The position numbers and the translations under genes were made by a program. A stretch of DNA of 64,000 nucleotides from Fluctibacter corallii. Lineage in GTDB: Bacteria > Pseudomonadota > Gammaproteobacteria > Enterobacterales > Alteromonadaceae. Where the stretch lies: contig NZ_JAOWKX010000005.1 in NCBI RefSeq assembly GCF_025751585.1, forward strand, positions 323,423-387,422, in the 5' to 3' direction. The notes below the pieces were generated by a model that searched no databases, was not told the DNA's origin, and was given only the letters and a program-made list of their open reading frames with translations. Positions 37,433 to 47,450 of the stretch are shown here, in pieces (positions within the stretch are counted from its first letter, which is position 1; every line of letters starts with the position of its first letter).

Positions 37433-37735
37433 ATGTTAGGATATGATGATAAGCGCAACTTTTTTAGAATGATGCTAAATTCACCCTGTGAGTTAAAAGT
37501 AGAAGATGAAGAGTCAACACGAACGCTTGTCGCGGTGTGCAAAGATATTAGTGCAACAGGCATGTCTTTTGAGGTGGAGGAGCAATCAGTAGAGCCAGGA
37601 ACCAAAGTGAGTGTTTCTATTGAATCAACCAGCTCTCAAATTCCGTCTTTATCAGCAACAGCAAGAGTGGTGCGCTGTGAGTCCATCGGTGAAACCCACT
37701 GCACAATTGGTGTTGAAATTATCGAAATGAATTAA
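37433..37735 (+). CDS. PilZ domain protein (c-di-GMP binding)
   Basis: The whole 100-residue protein is a PilZ domain. It has both c-di-GMP ligands: the RxxxR motif (RNFFR, residues 8-12) and the D/NxSxxG motif as DISATG. Stand-alone PilZ proteins transmit c-di-GMP levels to motility, pili or exopolysaccharide machinery by binding a partner. Its partner cannot be told from the neighbours (hrpA upstream, a symporter convergent). It ends before a symmetric terminator. Confidence 0.92.
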   Translation: MLGYDDKRNFFRMMLNSPCELKVEDEESTRTLVAVCKDISATGMSFEVEEQSVEPGTKVSVSIESTSSQIPSLSATARVVRCESIGETHCTIGVEIIEMN

Positions 37736-37826
37736 AGACAGCGCTGAGAAGTGCCTTGTTTAAAATGAATGAATAATAACGATATTGAAATACGGAATAT
37801 CGTTTATTTATATTACCTCTACATTT

Positions 37827-37854
37827 AAAAAATCCACCAAATGGTGGATTTTTT
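37827..37854. terminator. Bidirectional terminator between the PilZ gene and the symporter
   Basis: A 12-bp perfect stem AAAAAATCCACC / GGTGGATTTTTT with AAAT loop. The A/T flanks provide a T-run on either strand. Confidence 0.95.
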
Positions 37855-37875
37855 AATGCGTAGATGAATGTGTTG

Positions 37876-39216
37876 TTAAGCCTTTTCTGTCGGAAAGTGC
37901 ACTTCTTCTGATTGTTTGCCCGCATCGACATCGTTAAAGGTATTTACGTCTAGCTCACCCTCAGACTTCGCCACAATACATGCCACCATGCAATCGCCTG
38001 TTACGTTAACGGCGGTGCGCGTCATATCAAGTAGACGGTCAACGCCAATAATCAGTGCAATGCCTTCGACAGGAAGGTTTACTTGGTTCAATACCATTGC
38101 CAGCATAATCAAGCCAACACCGGGTACGCCAGCCGTGCCAATAGACGCAAGCGTTGCTGTGAGAATGACCATCAAATAGTCTGAAAGTGTTAAATCAACA
38201 CTGAACACTTGAGCGATAAATACCGTTGCGACGCCTTGCATAATCGCTGTACCGTCCATGTTAATGGTTGCGCCTAGCGGAACAGTAAAACTCGCCACTG
38301 AGTTTTTAACGCCAAGTTTTTTGGTTGCTGTTTCAAGCGTAACCGGCAGGGTGGCACTGCTGCTAGAGGTACTAAAGGCAAAGATTGCAGCGTCACGCAT
38401 TTTCTTAAACAGCGTAACGGGGCTGAGCCTGGTCAGTACATATAAAATTGTTGAATAGGACACAAATGCATGCACGGCTAAAACAGCCAATACTAAGACA
38501 AAGTATTGAATTAGGTTGCCAACCAAGCCTAAATCAATGGTAGCGAATAGTTTCGCCAATAGTGCAAATACACCATAAGGCGCTAGATTCATTAAAATCG
38601 TGACTAGCTTCATGATAACGACGTTCAAATCGTCGAAGAAGCGCGCTATTCGGCTACCTGTATCACCACTCATAGCGACAGCGACGCCAAAGAGTATTGC
38701 AAATACAATGACCTGAAGCATGTTTCCTTGCGCCATGGCATTGATTGGATTCGACGGGAACATGTTAATGATCACTTGTGCAAGTGAAGGGGCTTCTTTC
38801 GCTTCATAGGTGGCTTGCGAGGTCATCTCTACACCTACTCCCGGCGACACAATTAACGCAAAGCTGACGGCTAATGTAATAGCTAAGGCCGTTGTGCTGA
38901 TGTACAACAGTACAGATTTACCACCCAAACGTCCTAATTTTGCGGGGTCACTTAAGCTGCTCGTTCCGCAAACCAGAGAAACAAAAACCAGGGGAACCAC
39001 AAGCATCTTAAGGCTTGCAATAAATATCTGACCTATAACGTTAAATATACCATCGACTAAAACAGCATACGTAGAAACCTCTAGGGTCAATACACTAAAC
39101 GTAAAATCTCCGCTATCATCAAAAAGCAGTTTAAGGAGGGATCCGGTTATGATACCGGCAATCATGCCGAAGAAAATTCGAGCAGTAAGGCTATATTTTT
39201 GTTGGGACTGACTCAT
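37876..39216 (-). CDS. Dicarboxylate/amino acid:cation symporter (DAACS family)
   Basis: This 446-residue inner-membrane carrier of the glutamate/aspartate/C4-dicarboxylate family shows the HP1 serine-rich loop FAFSTSSSSATLPVTLE, the TM7 NMDGT signature (GATINMDGTAIMQGVATVFIA), HP2 ASIGTAGVPGVG and the TM8 DRLLDMTRTAVNVTGD. The final segment supplies the Asp/Arg residues that bind the substrate amino or carboxyl group: the R in MTRTAVNV suggests an acidic amino acid or dicarboxylate. Coupling is to Na+ or H+. It is divergent from the Ig-like lipoprotein gene. Confidence 0.93.
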   Translation of the reverse strand: MSQSQQKYSLTARIFFGMIAGIITGSLLKLLFDDSGDFTFSVLTLEVSTYAVLVDGIFNVIGQIFIASLKMLVVPLVFVSLVCGTSSLSDPAKLGRLGGKSVLLYISTTALAITLAVSFALIVSPGVGVEMTSQATYEAKEAPSLAQVIINMFPSNPINAMAQGNMLQVIVFAILFGVAVAMSGDTGSRIARFFDDLNVVIMKLVTILMNLAPYGVFALLAKLFATIDLGLVGNLIQYFVLVLAVLAVHAFVSYSTILYVLTRLSPVTLFKKMRDAAIFAFSTSSSSATLPVTLETATKKLGVKNSVASFTVPLGATINMDGTAIMQGVATVFIAQVFSVDLTLSDYLMVILTATLASIGTAGVPGVGLIMLAMVLNQVNLPVEGIALIIGVDRLLDMTRTAVNVTGDCMVACIVAKSEGELDVNTFNDVDAGKQSEEVHFPTEKA

Positions 39217-39327
39217 AATTATCCAATTTATCGTTTTTATGGCGCATAGCCTAGCAAGATTGGCGCGGAAGCAAAACCTCTAAAAGCAAGCAAGGGAAAA
39301 CAATTGATTAAAGTGAAGTTAACAACT

Positions 39328-41619
39328 ATGACGCAAAAAAATGTACTCGGATATTTTTTCACCGTTTGTATGCTAATAATTCTATCGGCTTGCGGTGGCG
39401 GTGGCAGCCTTGAAAGAGATAACGATAGTGGCGGAGGGAGCACACCAACAAATAAGCGTGTGTCGGTCAGCATAGAAGATAAAGACGGAAATGCTGATAA
39501 CTCGTTGTCTTCCGATTCTCCTCTTACAGTTAACGCTGTTGTTACAGACGATGGAAATCCCGTTTCTGGCGAGTTGGTTACCTTTAGCTTAACCGACGAT
39601 ACACTCGCCAAGTTTAACCGAGATACCGCTACTGCACTTACGAATAATGATGGAGTTGCGTCAATTGGTTTGATTGTAGGACAAAATTCTGGGGATGGGT
39701 TGGTCGTTGCCACCGTCGATGAAACCGTAACAGGTCAAGTTGGGTTTAGTTCCTCAGGCGCTACGCAAGAACTTACTGAGCCTAAGTCGTTAGAAATTTA
39801 TGCTTCTGCGAGCCAGTTATCATCAAGCGGCTCAGATACTATTGAGTTAACAGCACTAGTTAAAAATGAACGTAATGTATTGTTAGAAGGGGTAGAGGTT
39901 TTATTTAGCGCAGATCAAGGAGCATCGTTAACGGTAACTCAGGCGATTACTGATGCGTCGGGGATGGCCAAGGCACAATTGTCTACACCGAATAACCCAG
40001 CAAATCGCATTATCACTGCGACGGCACAAGTACAAACGACTCAACAGTCGCTTATATCAACAACACCTATCCCTGTCGTGGGAACAGAAGCGCGTATAGA
40101 TGGGCCGACAACTGTTATTGTGAATGACTCGGCAACCTTAACGGTGATTGTTGAAGACTCAGACAGTGATGGTGTTCCTTCTACAACGGTAGGTATGAAG
40201 GTGTTGGATGCCAACGGGAATGACGTTACCAGCCAAACCATTGGCACAGGGAGTGTCACTACAGCATCAAACGGCCAAGCAAGTGTTGTATTCAATAGCA
40301 GTGTGTCTGGCACTTTTGTTGTACAAGCAAGTGCACTCAATACGGCCGGACAAATCAATATCACAGTTCAGCAAGATCAGTTCATCTTTTTGAATCCACC
40401 TGATGTCAACCTCGATGCTGACGATATTCCTCTTAACCAAAATAAGAATCTTCAAATTCGCTGGTTAAGACAAGGGAATCCGTTTGCAAATGGAAACGTA
40501 CGATTCTCAATTTCTAGAGGGCAAGTGGTAAGTGCTGATGCAACAACTGATACAAACGGTGTCGCAGATTTGGTGGTGAGTTCGACCAATGCAGGTATCG
40601 CGCAAATTACGGCGATTGGAACTGACAGTACGAACCAGCAGGTAAGTACACGCCTTGACATAGAATTCGTTGCGACAGTAGCAAATAGTATCATCGTAGA
40701 TGCAACGCCTGACTCAATTGGGCCAGATGGACAAACCAGTACGATTTCAGCCGTTGTTAGAGACGTGTCTGGTAACTTGGTTAAAAATAAAGTGGTGCTG
40801 TTTAATTTAAGCGATGTCAGCAATGGTGAAATCACAACGGGTCGCGCAACCACAGATAGAAGTGGAATTGCAACCACGGTGTATCGCTCAAATGCAGTAA
40901 GTACCATTGAATCTGTCGTGGTAACCGCTACGGTTGAGGATAACACCAATGTGACGGGACAAACGCTGCTAACAGTGGGGGATCGTGCGTTTGATATTTC
41001 TATTGGAACAGGTAACTTGTTAACTGTCCCTAATGATTCGTCGCTGTCGAAAGAGTTTTCTATTTTTGTAACAGACCCTGACTCTACGCCACGTGAAAAC
41101 CAACAAATGACATTTTCAGCGCCGCCTGTGCGTTATCCCGGTATCGCGTTTAGAAAAGGATATTGGGTCTGGAATCCCACAGACGAAATATGGGATCAAA
41201 TCGTTACGCAGAGCTGTGCGAACGAAGATCGAAATGGAAATGGGATACTTGATGGTACAGAGGATCTAAACGGTGATGGCATACTGCAACCCTCTGAAGA
41301 TCGTAATGGTAACGGCATTTTAGACGGCAGCGAAGACCTTAATGGCGACGGCATGTTAACCCCGGGCAACGTATTTACGGTGCCGAGCACTGCAACCTCC
41401 GATGCCAACGGTCAAGCAGTAATTAATGGTGTTTATGCTAAGCAATTTGGTGGATGGGCCGATGTACGTGTTAAAGTATCAGCCGAATCAAACGGAAGCG
41501 AGTCCAGTGAAAGTATGGTGTATAGCTTGGGCGTTCTATCTTCAGATTTGAAAGATGAAGCAAATCCGCCGCCTAATAGCCCTTACGGTATCGCACCGGG
41601 TTGTGACAATACGAACTAG
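39328..41619 (+). CDS. Multi-domain Ig-like (Big/invasin-type) surface lipoprotein
   Basis: This is a predicted lipoprotein of 763 residues (ATG 39328; TTG 39304 is an alternative start adding 8 residues). The signal ends with lipobox LSAC, then a Gly/Ser/Asp-rich spacer. At least four bacterial Ig-like repeats follow, each with the pattern VTDDGNPVSGELVTFSL...LTNNDGVASIGL, LVKNERNVLLEGVEVLFSA, VRDVSGNLVKNKVVLFNLSD...TTDRSGIATTVYRS. A calcium-loop-rich segment (41224-41367) lies near the C-terminus, followed by a last Ig-like module. The domain type suggests adhesion or surface structure. No autotransporter or LPXTG signal is visible. Confidence 0.85.
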   Translation: MTQKNVLGYFFTVCMLIILSACGGGGSLERDNDSGGGSTPTNKRVSVSIEDKDGNADNSLSSDSPLTVNAVVTDDGNPVSGELVTFSLTDDTLAKFNRDTATALTNNDGVASIGLIVGQNSGDGLVVATVDETVTGQVGFSSSGATQELTEPKSLEIYASASQLSSSGSDTIELTALVKNERNVLLEGVEVLFSADQGASLTVTQAITDASGMAKAQLSTPNNPANRIITATAQVQTTQQSLISTTPIPVVGTEARIDGPTTVIVNDSATLTVIVEDSDSDGVPSTTVGMKVLDANGNDVTSQTIGTGSVTTASNGQASVVFNSSVSGTFVVQASALNTAGQINITVQQDQFIFLNPPDVNLDADDIPLNQNKNLQIRWLRQGNPFANGNVRFSISRGQVVSADATTDTNGVADLVVSSTNAGIAQITAIGTDSTNQQVSTRLDIEFVATVANSIIVDATPDSIGPDGQTSTISAVVRDVSGNLVKNKVVLFNLSDVSNGEITTGRATTDRSGIATTVYRSNAVSTIESVVVTATVEDNTNVTGQTLLTVGDRAFDISIGTGNLLTVPNDSSLSKEFSIFVTDPDSTPRENQQMTFSAPPVRYPGIAFRKGYWVWNPTDEIWDQIVTQSCANEDRNGNGILDGTEDLNGDGILQPSEDRNGNGILDGSEDLNGDGMLTPGNVFTVPSTATSDANGQAVINGVYAKQFGGWADVRVKVSAESNGSESSESMVYSLGVLSSDLKDEANPPPNSPYGIAPGCDNTN
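41224..41367 (+). repeat. Two 72-base coding repeats encoding EF-hand-like calcium loops
   Basis: Two copies of a 24-residue unit (EDRNGNGILDG-S/T-EDLNGDG pattern) follow each other at 41224-41295 and 41296-41367. Each unit holds two DxNxNG / DLNGDG loops like EF-hand or dockerin-type calcium sites. The protein copies differ at only a few positions, while many third codon positions differ. Confidence 0.85.
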
Positions 41620-41650
41620 TAGTCAAAATTCACTTACGAAAAATGATAAT

Positions 41651-41678
41651 AAAAACCCAGCAATTTGCTGGGTTTTTT
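41651..41678. terminator. Bidirectional terminator between Ig-like gene and astB
   Basis: AAAAACCCAGCA pairs with TGCTGGGTTTTT around a short ATT loop, with A/T runs on both sides that serve both convergent genes. Confidence 0.95.
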
Positions 41679-41735
41679 ACTGTGTGCTGATGCCATGCTT
41701 TTCTCATCACTTATACGAAAAGCATGTCGCTATCA

Positions 41736-43079
41736 TTATACTTCTCTTTGGAATGGATACACTGAGCCGATTTTAAGAATTTGAGTGAGTTCGTCCAGCG
41801 CTGTTCTTGACTCAATTAATAGCTGGGGATCACGTAGGTCGTCTTCTTTTAATTCATCGCGGTAGTGTTTTTCTATCCATTTATGCAAGCGCTCAAATTG
41901 GGCATCATTAATTAATGTGTTTTGGTTAACTGCCGTCAACTCTTGCTCGTTAAGGGCAACACGAAGTCTTAAGCAGGCTGGACCTCCGCCGTTTCTCATA
42001 CTTTGTTTAACGTCAAAGTAATGAACCTGCTTGATCGGCGTATTTAGCGTAACCAGTGAATCTAGGTAATTCGATACTGCTTCACTGTCACGGCACTCGG
42101 TGGGGGCAATTATTGCCATTTCGCCGTTGGGCAGAGTAATAATTTGGGTATTGAATAAGTAAGTTTTTACAGCTTCTTGTACTGAGACTGCAGACGTATC
42201 TACTCTGATAAAATGTAATTCGTCTCCTTCAAATTTCTGACGAATTTCAGCTAACGCATTGTCAGTATTTGCAAATGCTTGCTCATGATAAAACAACACA
42301 TTTTGGTTGCCGACAGAGATCACATCGTTGTGGAATACACCTTGGTCTATTACGTCTGGGTTTTGCTGAATATACACGACATTTTCATCACTTAAACCAT
42401 GCAATCTAGCGATAGCTTGACTGGCTTCAAATGTCTGTCTGGCTGGATATTTTTGCGGAGCTGATTTGCTGTCATCAAATGCGTAGCGGCCGTATACAAA
42501 AATTTCTACGCCAGGCTTTCCGTACTCGCTACACAAACGGGTGTGATTCGCTGCACCCTCATCGCCGAAATGTTCATTATCAGGTAAGTGGGTATGGTGG
42601 CTGAAATGTTTAGAGTCAGCGAATGTTCCCTTTAAAATTCGGCCGGTTACTTCTGGCTCTAACGAGCGATGATACTTATTTGTAAGGTTAGCTGGTGTAA
42701 AGTGAACTTTGCCATCAGCCGTATCTGCGCTTGGTGACACAGTTGCTGCGTTAGCTGTCCACATGCTAGAGGCTGAACAGCATGCTCGGAAAATGGCGGG
42801 CGCATGTTTGGCAGCTTCTTCTAATACACGCGCATCAGAGCCTGTAAAACCTAAGCGACGTAAAGCGTAAATATCTGGACGTTCCTGAGGAGCAAGCACA
42901 CCCTGAACCATACCCATGTCAGACAACGCCTTCATTTTTTCTAGGCCCTGTATGGCGGCTTGTTTTGGACTGCTTGATGCACTAGCATTGCTCAGTGATG
43001 CCACATTGCCAAATGACAAGCCAGCATAATTGTGCGTTGGGCCAACTAACCCATCAAAATTCACTTCAAACTGCTTCAT
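41736..43079 (-). CDS. astB: N-succinylarginine dihydrolase
   Basis: This 447-residue guanidino-modifying enzyme converts N2-succinylarginine to N2-succinylornithine, ammonia and CO2 in the arginine succinyltransferase pathway. The N-terminus [20 protein letters not shown] and the [19 protein letters not shown] segment ([14 protein letters not shown]), [17 protein letters not shown], and the catalytic Cys in [12 protein letters not shown] are all present. I start at 43079 because GAGGGT lies 6 bases upstream; the frame extends 17 residues further without support. No other ast gene is nearby, so the pathway genes must be scattered. Confidence 0.95.
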   Translation of the reverse strand: MKQFEVNFDGLVGPTHNYAGLSFGNVASLSNASASSSPKQAAIQGLEKMKALSDMGMVQGVLAPQERPDIYALRRLGFTGSDARVLEEAAKHAPAIFRACCSASSMWTANAATVSPSADTADGKVHFTPANLTNKYHRSLEPEVTGRILKGTFADSKHFSHHTHLPDNEHFGDEGAANHTRLCSEYGKPGVEIFVYGRYAFDDSKSAPQKYPARQTFEASQAIARLHGLSDENVVYIQQNPDVIDQGVFHNDVISVGNQNVLFYHEQAFANTDNALAEIRQKFEGDELHFIRVDTSAVSVQEAVKTYLFNTQIITLPNGEMAIIAPTECRDSEAVSNYLDSLVTLNTPIKQVHYFDVKQSMRNGGGPACLRLRVALNEQELTAVNQNTLINDAQFERLHKWIEKHYRDELKEDDLRDPQLLIESRTALDELTQILKIGSVYPFQREV

Positions 43080-43520
43080 GTTACCCTCGTTTGTAAACAA
43101 GATACTGGGTTCACTTAAGTACCTTTGCATCTTGATTTATGTATTGCAGCCAAGACAATAGCTAACTTGGCATCATAGGAGTGTTACGCGTCTTTTTATC
43201 GTCATTCTGTGCGTATACTCAGATCTCATAAGAAAGCATTCGCACTCATTGGTGATTCATGTTTTCTTATAAAAAGATGTTCTAGATTTATTCATCGTCA
43301 TTAGATGAGTAACATTATACGTTTTTTCAAAACCTTGCCAAATCTCGAAGGTCAAAAAACATACAGCATTTATCTACCTTTATATATAAGTATGAAGAAG
43401 AACTTGTTTTCTATTCACTTTGTAGATATATCTTAAAAAAGAGAACAGGGGTGATAGGTGAGTGATAAACCACCTAAAATGAAGTAAAACCCATATAAAT
43501 CAAAGGTTAAGCACAAATAT
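43080..43520. promoter_or_regulatory. 441-base divergent region between astB and topA
   Basis: No gene is supported. The region must hold both promoters. It contains a 12-bp nearly perfect inverted repeat, ATAAGAAAGCAT / ATGTTTTCTTAT (43228-43239 and 43259-43270), a second smaller one, TCATC / GATGA (near 43292-43308), and a short AGGTG / CACCT stem near 43457-43476. None can be assigned to a named regulator, though ArgR control of astB would be expected. Confidence 0.35.
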
Positions 43521-46157
43521 ATGACAAAATCACTGGTGATTGTCGAGTCGCCTGCTAAGGCTAAAACGATAAATAAATATCTCGGCAAAAATTTTATTGT
43601 AAAATCCAGTGTTGGGCATGTCAGAGACCTCCCAACGAAGGCATTAGGTAAAGTTCCGCCTAAAAAAACAGCAAAAGAATTAAAGACGTTACCCGAAAAC
43701 GAGCGTCAGGAATATTTACGTCACCACGAATATCAGAAGTTGGTCGACCGTATGGGGGTCGATCCAGAAAAGGATTGGAAAGCCCATTACGAAGTGCTTA
43801 ACGGCAAAGAAAAAGTCGTTAATGAATTAAAGAAATTGGCAAAAGATGCTGACACAATCTACCTCGCAACCGATTTGGATAGAGAGGGGGAAGCGATTGC
43901 TTGGCATTTGCAAGAATTGCTCGGATCTAAAGATAAAACGTATCAACGTGTTGTGTTTAACGAGATCACTAAAAACGCAATTCAAGACGCGTTTTCTGAT
44001 CCTGGTGAAGTTAATGTAGAGCGCGTAAATGCGCAGCAAGCAAGGCGTTTTCTAGACCGCGTTGTTGGATTCATGGTATCGCCACTTTTGTGGAAAAAAA
44101 TAGCGCGCGGACTATCCGCAGGGCGTGTTCAGTCGGTAGCTGTGCGACTTGTTGTTGAACGTGAGCGCGAAATTAAAGCATTTATTCCTGAAGAATTTTG
44201 GGATATTCACGCAGACTTACAAGCTGCATCGTCACCACTTAGAATGCTGGTTAATAAGCATCAGGGTGATGCATTTAAGCCAAAAAATAAAGCAGATGCA
44301 GACGCCGCAGTTGCAGATTTAAACGAAGCGTCTTACCACGTTATTAGTCGCGAATCTAAGCCGACTAAAAGCAAGCCTTCAGCCCCATTTATCACCTCTA
44401 CGCTCCAACAAGCTGCGAGTACGCGGTTGGGGTTTGGCGTGAAAAAAACCATGACGATGGCCCAAAGATTGTACGAAGCGGGTCATATTACCTATATGCG
44501 TACCGATTCAACCAATTTGAGTCAAGAAGCGCTTGATAGTTGCCGTGGTTTTATTTCTGACAATTTCGGTGACAACTATCTACCTGATTCACCTATCCGT
44601 TATGGTAGCAAAGAAGGGGCACAAGAGGCGCACGAAGCGATACGCCCCTCTAACGTAAATGTTAAATCTGATTCGCTTAAAGATATGGAGCGTGATGCTC
44701 AGCGTTTATATGAGTTGATTTGGCGTCAGTTTGTTGCGTGTCAAATGGTACCAGCCGAGTACTTTGCTACTACGATTAAAGTGAAAGCGGGTGACTACGA
44801 GCTATCTGCAAAAGGGCGGGTGATGAAGTTTGATGGTTGGACTAAGGTGCAACCTCAGGTGAAGAAAAAAGGCGACGAGGATTTAATGCTGCCCGACGTA
44901 AAAGAGGGAGATAGCTTAGATCTCAAAGCACTTGATCCTAAACAGCATTTTACCAAGCCAGTAGCTCGCTTCAATGAAGCATCTTTGGTTAAAGAATTGG
45001 AAAAGCGCGGAATTGGCCGACCTTCAACTTACGCAAGTATTATTTCAACCATTCAAGACCGTGGCTATGTCCGTTTGGAAAACAAGCGCTTCTATGCAGA
45101 AAAAATGGGTGAAATTGTTAATGATCGCTTGTTAGAAAATTTTGATGACCTAATCAGTTATGACTTTACTGCCAACATGGAACAGCAGTTAGATGAAATC
45201 GCTGATGGAAAGGCAAACTGGAAGGAAGTACTTAACGACTTCTATAAAGACTTTTATCAGAAACTATTGCAAGCTGAAAAAGATCCTGACGAAGGCGGTA
45301 TGCGTCCGAATCAGGCGGTTGAAACTGAAATTGGTTGTGATGTATGTAGTCGCCCAATGAATGTGAGAACGGCGAGTACAGGCGTTTTTCTGGGCTGCTC
45401 AGGGTATAATCTACCGCCCAAAGAGCGATGCACAGGAACAAAAAATCTGACACCGGGCGACGAAGTGATCAAAGTCGACGATGATGAAGAGTTAGAGACT
45501 GAAGCACTCAGAGCCAAGCGCCGATGCCATGTTTGTGGCACAGCAATGGATAGCTATCTTGTCGATGAAAAACGTAAACTGCACGTGTGTGGTAATACGC
45601 CCACTTGTCCGGGCACGTATGTCGAACAAGGTACCTTCAAAATCAAAGGCTATGACGGGCCATTGATTGAGTGTGACAAATGTGGCAGTGACATGGAGCT
45701 AAAAAATGGTCGTTTTGGCAAGTATTTTGGCTGTACTAATGAAAACTGTAAAAATACGCGTAAGCTATTGAAAAATGGGGAAGTCGCGCCGCCAAAAGAA
45801 GATCCGGTAGATTTACCCGAGCTACCGTGTGAGAAGTCTGACGCGCATTTTGTTTTACGAGACGGCGCATCGGGGATCTTTTTAGCTGCACACAACTTCC
45901 CTAAGTCTAGAGAAACACGCGCGCCGTTTGTTGACGAGCTAGCGCGTTTCAGAGATAGAATTTCGCCTAAGTTTTATTATTTGGCGGATGCACCTGCGGC
46001 CGATCCTGATGGTAATCGAACGTTAGTGCGTTATAGCCGAAAAACTAAACAACAATACATCATGTCTGAAACGCCTGAGGGCAAAGCGTCGGGGTGGTCT
46101 GCATGGTTCACCGACGGAAAATGGGTGGTTGAAGACAAGCGTAAAAAGAAAAAATAG
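43521..46157 (+). CDS. topA: DNA topoisomerase I
   Basis: This 878-residue type IA topoisomerase relaxes negative supercoils. It opens with the Toprim domain ([18 protein letters not shown], then [15 protein letters not shown] with the DxD-E metal site). The active-site tyrosine is Y325 in [24 protein letters not shown] is the conserved strand-passage motif. The C-terminus holds three Cys4-type zinc ribbons (starting [24 protein letters not shown]) and a degenerate fourth module followed by a basic tail. It is a single essential gene, with a terminator downstream. Confidence 0.98.
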   Translation: MTKSLVIVESPAKAKTINKYLGKNFIVKSSVGHVRDLPTKALGKVPPKKTAKELKTLPENERQEYLRHHEYQKLVDRMGVDPEKDWKAHYEVLNGKEKVVNELKKLAKDADTIYLATDLDREGEAIAWHLQELLGSKDKTYQRVVFNEITKNAIQDAFSDPGEVNVERVNAQQARRFLDRVVGFMVSPLLWKKIARGLSAGRVQSVAVRLVVEREREIKAFIPEEFWDIHADLQAASSPLRMLVNKHQGDAFKPKNKADADAAVADLNEASYHVISRESKPTKSKPSAPFITSTLQQAASTRLGFGVKKTMTMAQRLYEAGHITYMRTDSTNLSQEALDSCRGFISDNFGDNYLPDSPIRYGSKEGAQEAHEAIRPSNVNVKSDSLKDMERDAQRLYELIWRQFVACQMVPAEYFATTIKVKAGDYELSAKGRVMKFDGWTKVQPQVKKKGDEDLMLPDVKEGDSLDLKALDPKQHFTKPVARFNEASLVKELEKRGIGRPSTYASIISTIQDRGYVRLENKRFYAEKMGEIVNDRLLENFDDLISYDFTANMEQQLDEIADGKANWKEVLNDFYKDFYQKLLQAEKDPDEGGMRPNQAVETEIGCDVCSRPMNVRTASTGVFLGCSGYNLPPKERCTGTKNLTPGDEVIKVDDDEELETEALRAKRRCHVCGTAMDSYLVDEKRKLHVCGNTPTCPGTYVEQGTFKIKGYDGPLIECDKCGSDMELKNGRFGKYFGCTNENCKNTRKLLKNGEVAPPKEDPVDLPELPCEKSDAHFVLRDGASGIFLAAHNFPKSRETRAPFVDELARFRDRISPKFYYLADAPAADPDGNRTLVRYSRKTKQQYIMSETPEGKASGWSAWFTDGKWVVEDKRKKKK

Positions 46158-46183
46158 CCGTTTCAATAGGCAGTAAAAATCTC

Positions 46184-46222
46184 AGGCCGTAAGTGGTATA
46201 CTTGCGGCCTTATTTTATTTTC
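46184..46222 (+). terminator. Terminator after topA
   Basis: A 10-bp stem AGGCCGTAAG / CTTGCGGCCT (one T-G pair) with loop TGGTATA is followed by TATTTTATTTT. Confidence 0.9.
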
Positions 46223-46253
46223 AATTACATCGATACACATTCAGAGCAAGATC

Positions 46254-46814
46254 ATGGCACTATCACTTCAAGAACAGTTGCTAAAAGCTGGACTGACCGA
46301 CAAGAAAAAAGCGCAACAAGTCAAAAAAGAAAAGCACAAAAAAATTAAACAAAAGCAAAAGCATAAAACTGAAATTGTCGATGAAAATAAGATCGCGGCT
46401 GAAAAGGCGCGGGTAGAAAAGGTTGAAAAAGACAGACAGCTAAACCTCAAAGCGAAAGAGGAAGCTGAGAAAAAAGCGGTTTTAGCCCAAATTAAGCAGC
46501 TAATTACCGTCAATAAGCAACCGAAAAATACGGGTGATATTGCCTGTAACTTTACAGACGACAATGTAGTGAAGCGCGTGATGGTTGACGAGAAAACGCA
46601 TCGCCGTATCACTCTGGGTAAACTCGCCATCGTTAAGCTTGATGAAGAATATGAAATTGTCCCCACTCCAGTGGCTGACAAACTTGAGCAAAGAGATGCC
46701 GATATTGTGCTTTATCGTGCTGACAAACAGCAGGTTGAAGAAGCCAAAGTAGAAAGCGCAGAAGAAGACGAATGGTATGCTGACTACGAAATCCCAGATG
46801 ACTTAATGTGGTAA
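46254..46814 (+). CDS. yaiL: DUF2058 family protein (YaiL type)
   Basis: This 186-residue protein begins LSLQEQLLKAGLTDKKKAQQ and continues with a long, highly charged Lys/Glu/Gln helix (~residues 18-85), a compact C-terminal domain (NFTDDNVVKRVMVDEKTHRRI, YEIVPTPVADKLEQRD) and an acidic tail ending WYADYEIPDDLMW. This matches E. coli YaiL, described only as a nucleoprotein or polynucleotide-associated protein. The basic coiled coil fits nucleic-acid binding. It is followed by yaiI at 6 bases, so the two form an operon. Confidence 0.9.
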   Translation: MALSLQEQLLKAGLTDKKKAQQVKKEKHKKIKQKQKHKTEIVDENKIAAEKARVEKVEKDRQLNLKAKEEAEKKAVLAQIKQLITVNKQPKNTGDIACNFTDDNVVKRVMVDEKTHRRITLGKLAIVKLDEEYEIVPTPVADKLEQRDADIVLYRADKQQVEEAKVESAEEDEWYADYEIPDDLMW

Positions 46815-46820
46815 AAGGCG

Positions 46821-47282
46821 ATGAGTCAGTTTACGGTTTGGGTAGATGCGGATGGATGCCCGAATATTATCAAAGAGGTGCTATTTAAAGCGGCGCAACG
46901 CACGGGTGTTCAACTTACTCTTGTGGCCAATCACTATGTCAAGGTGCCACCAGCGAAAAATATTGCATTTTTGCAGGTTGAGCAAGGGTTCGATGTTGCT
47001 GATAATGAATTGGTACAGCGTATAGAATCTGGCGATATGTTAATTACGTCGGATCTTCCTCTTGCCTCTGATGCCATTGCGAAACAGGTGAGTGTGATTA
47101 ATTTTCGAGGTGAGGCACTAACCAAAGAAAATATTGGTTCAAGACTCAATATGCGTGACTTTCTCGATACAATCCGATCTAGCGGAGTACATACTGGTGG
47201 GCCACCCCCGCTGGGGCAAAGTGATAAACAAACCTTTGCGAATACCTTCGATAGAGTGTTAACGCAAAAATTAAACAGCTAG
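46821..47282 (+). CDS. yaiI: YaiI/YqxD family protein (DUF188)
   Basis: The 153-residue protein has the DUF188 signatures: WVDADGCPNIIKEVLFKAA near the N-terminus, VANHYVKVPPA, GDMLITSDLPLASDAIAKQ and the TGGPPPLGQSDKQTFANTFDRVL ending. The conserved acidic residues (DADxCP, TSDxPLA) recall PIN-like nucleases, but no activity is established. It lies 6 bases after the DUF2058 gene. Confidence 0.93.
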   Translation: MSQFTVWVDADGCPNIIKEVLFKAAQRTGVQLTLVANHYVKVPPAKNIAFLQVEQGFDVADNELVQRIESGDMLITSDLPLASDAIAKQVSVINFRGEALTKENIGSRLNMRDFLDTIRSSGVHTGGPPPLGQSDKQTFANTFDRVLTQKLNS

Positions 47283-47398
47283 GTGACGAAGCGTTAATTT
47301 ATTGATATTAATATGGTTTTACAATTGTTTTATAAATTGTAAATTAATCTATACAGCGTTAAAACTTTCATAAAGATTCAATACAGCTTAGATATCAG

Positions 47399-47404
47399 TA
47401 TAAT
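47399..47404 (+). promoter_or_regulatory. Candidate promoter -10 for the 77-residue protein
   Basis: TATAAT occurs 47 bases before the start of the small gene, with TTCAAT 16 bases further up as a weak -35. Confidence 0.4.
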
Positions 47405-47450
47405 CGCCGCGTTTTTGAGCAGTTATGTAGTAGTGAGGCTGTAAATCGTT

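Noticed and set aside
41224..41367. Phase-variable short tandem repeat
   Set aside because: The units are 72 bases, in frame, and differ at many third positions, so slippage is unlikely. It is a protein-level repeat.
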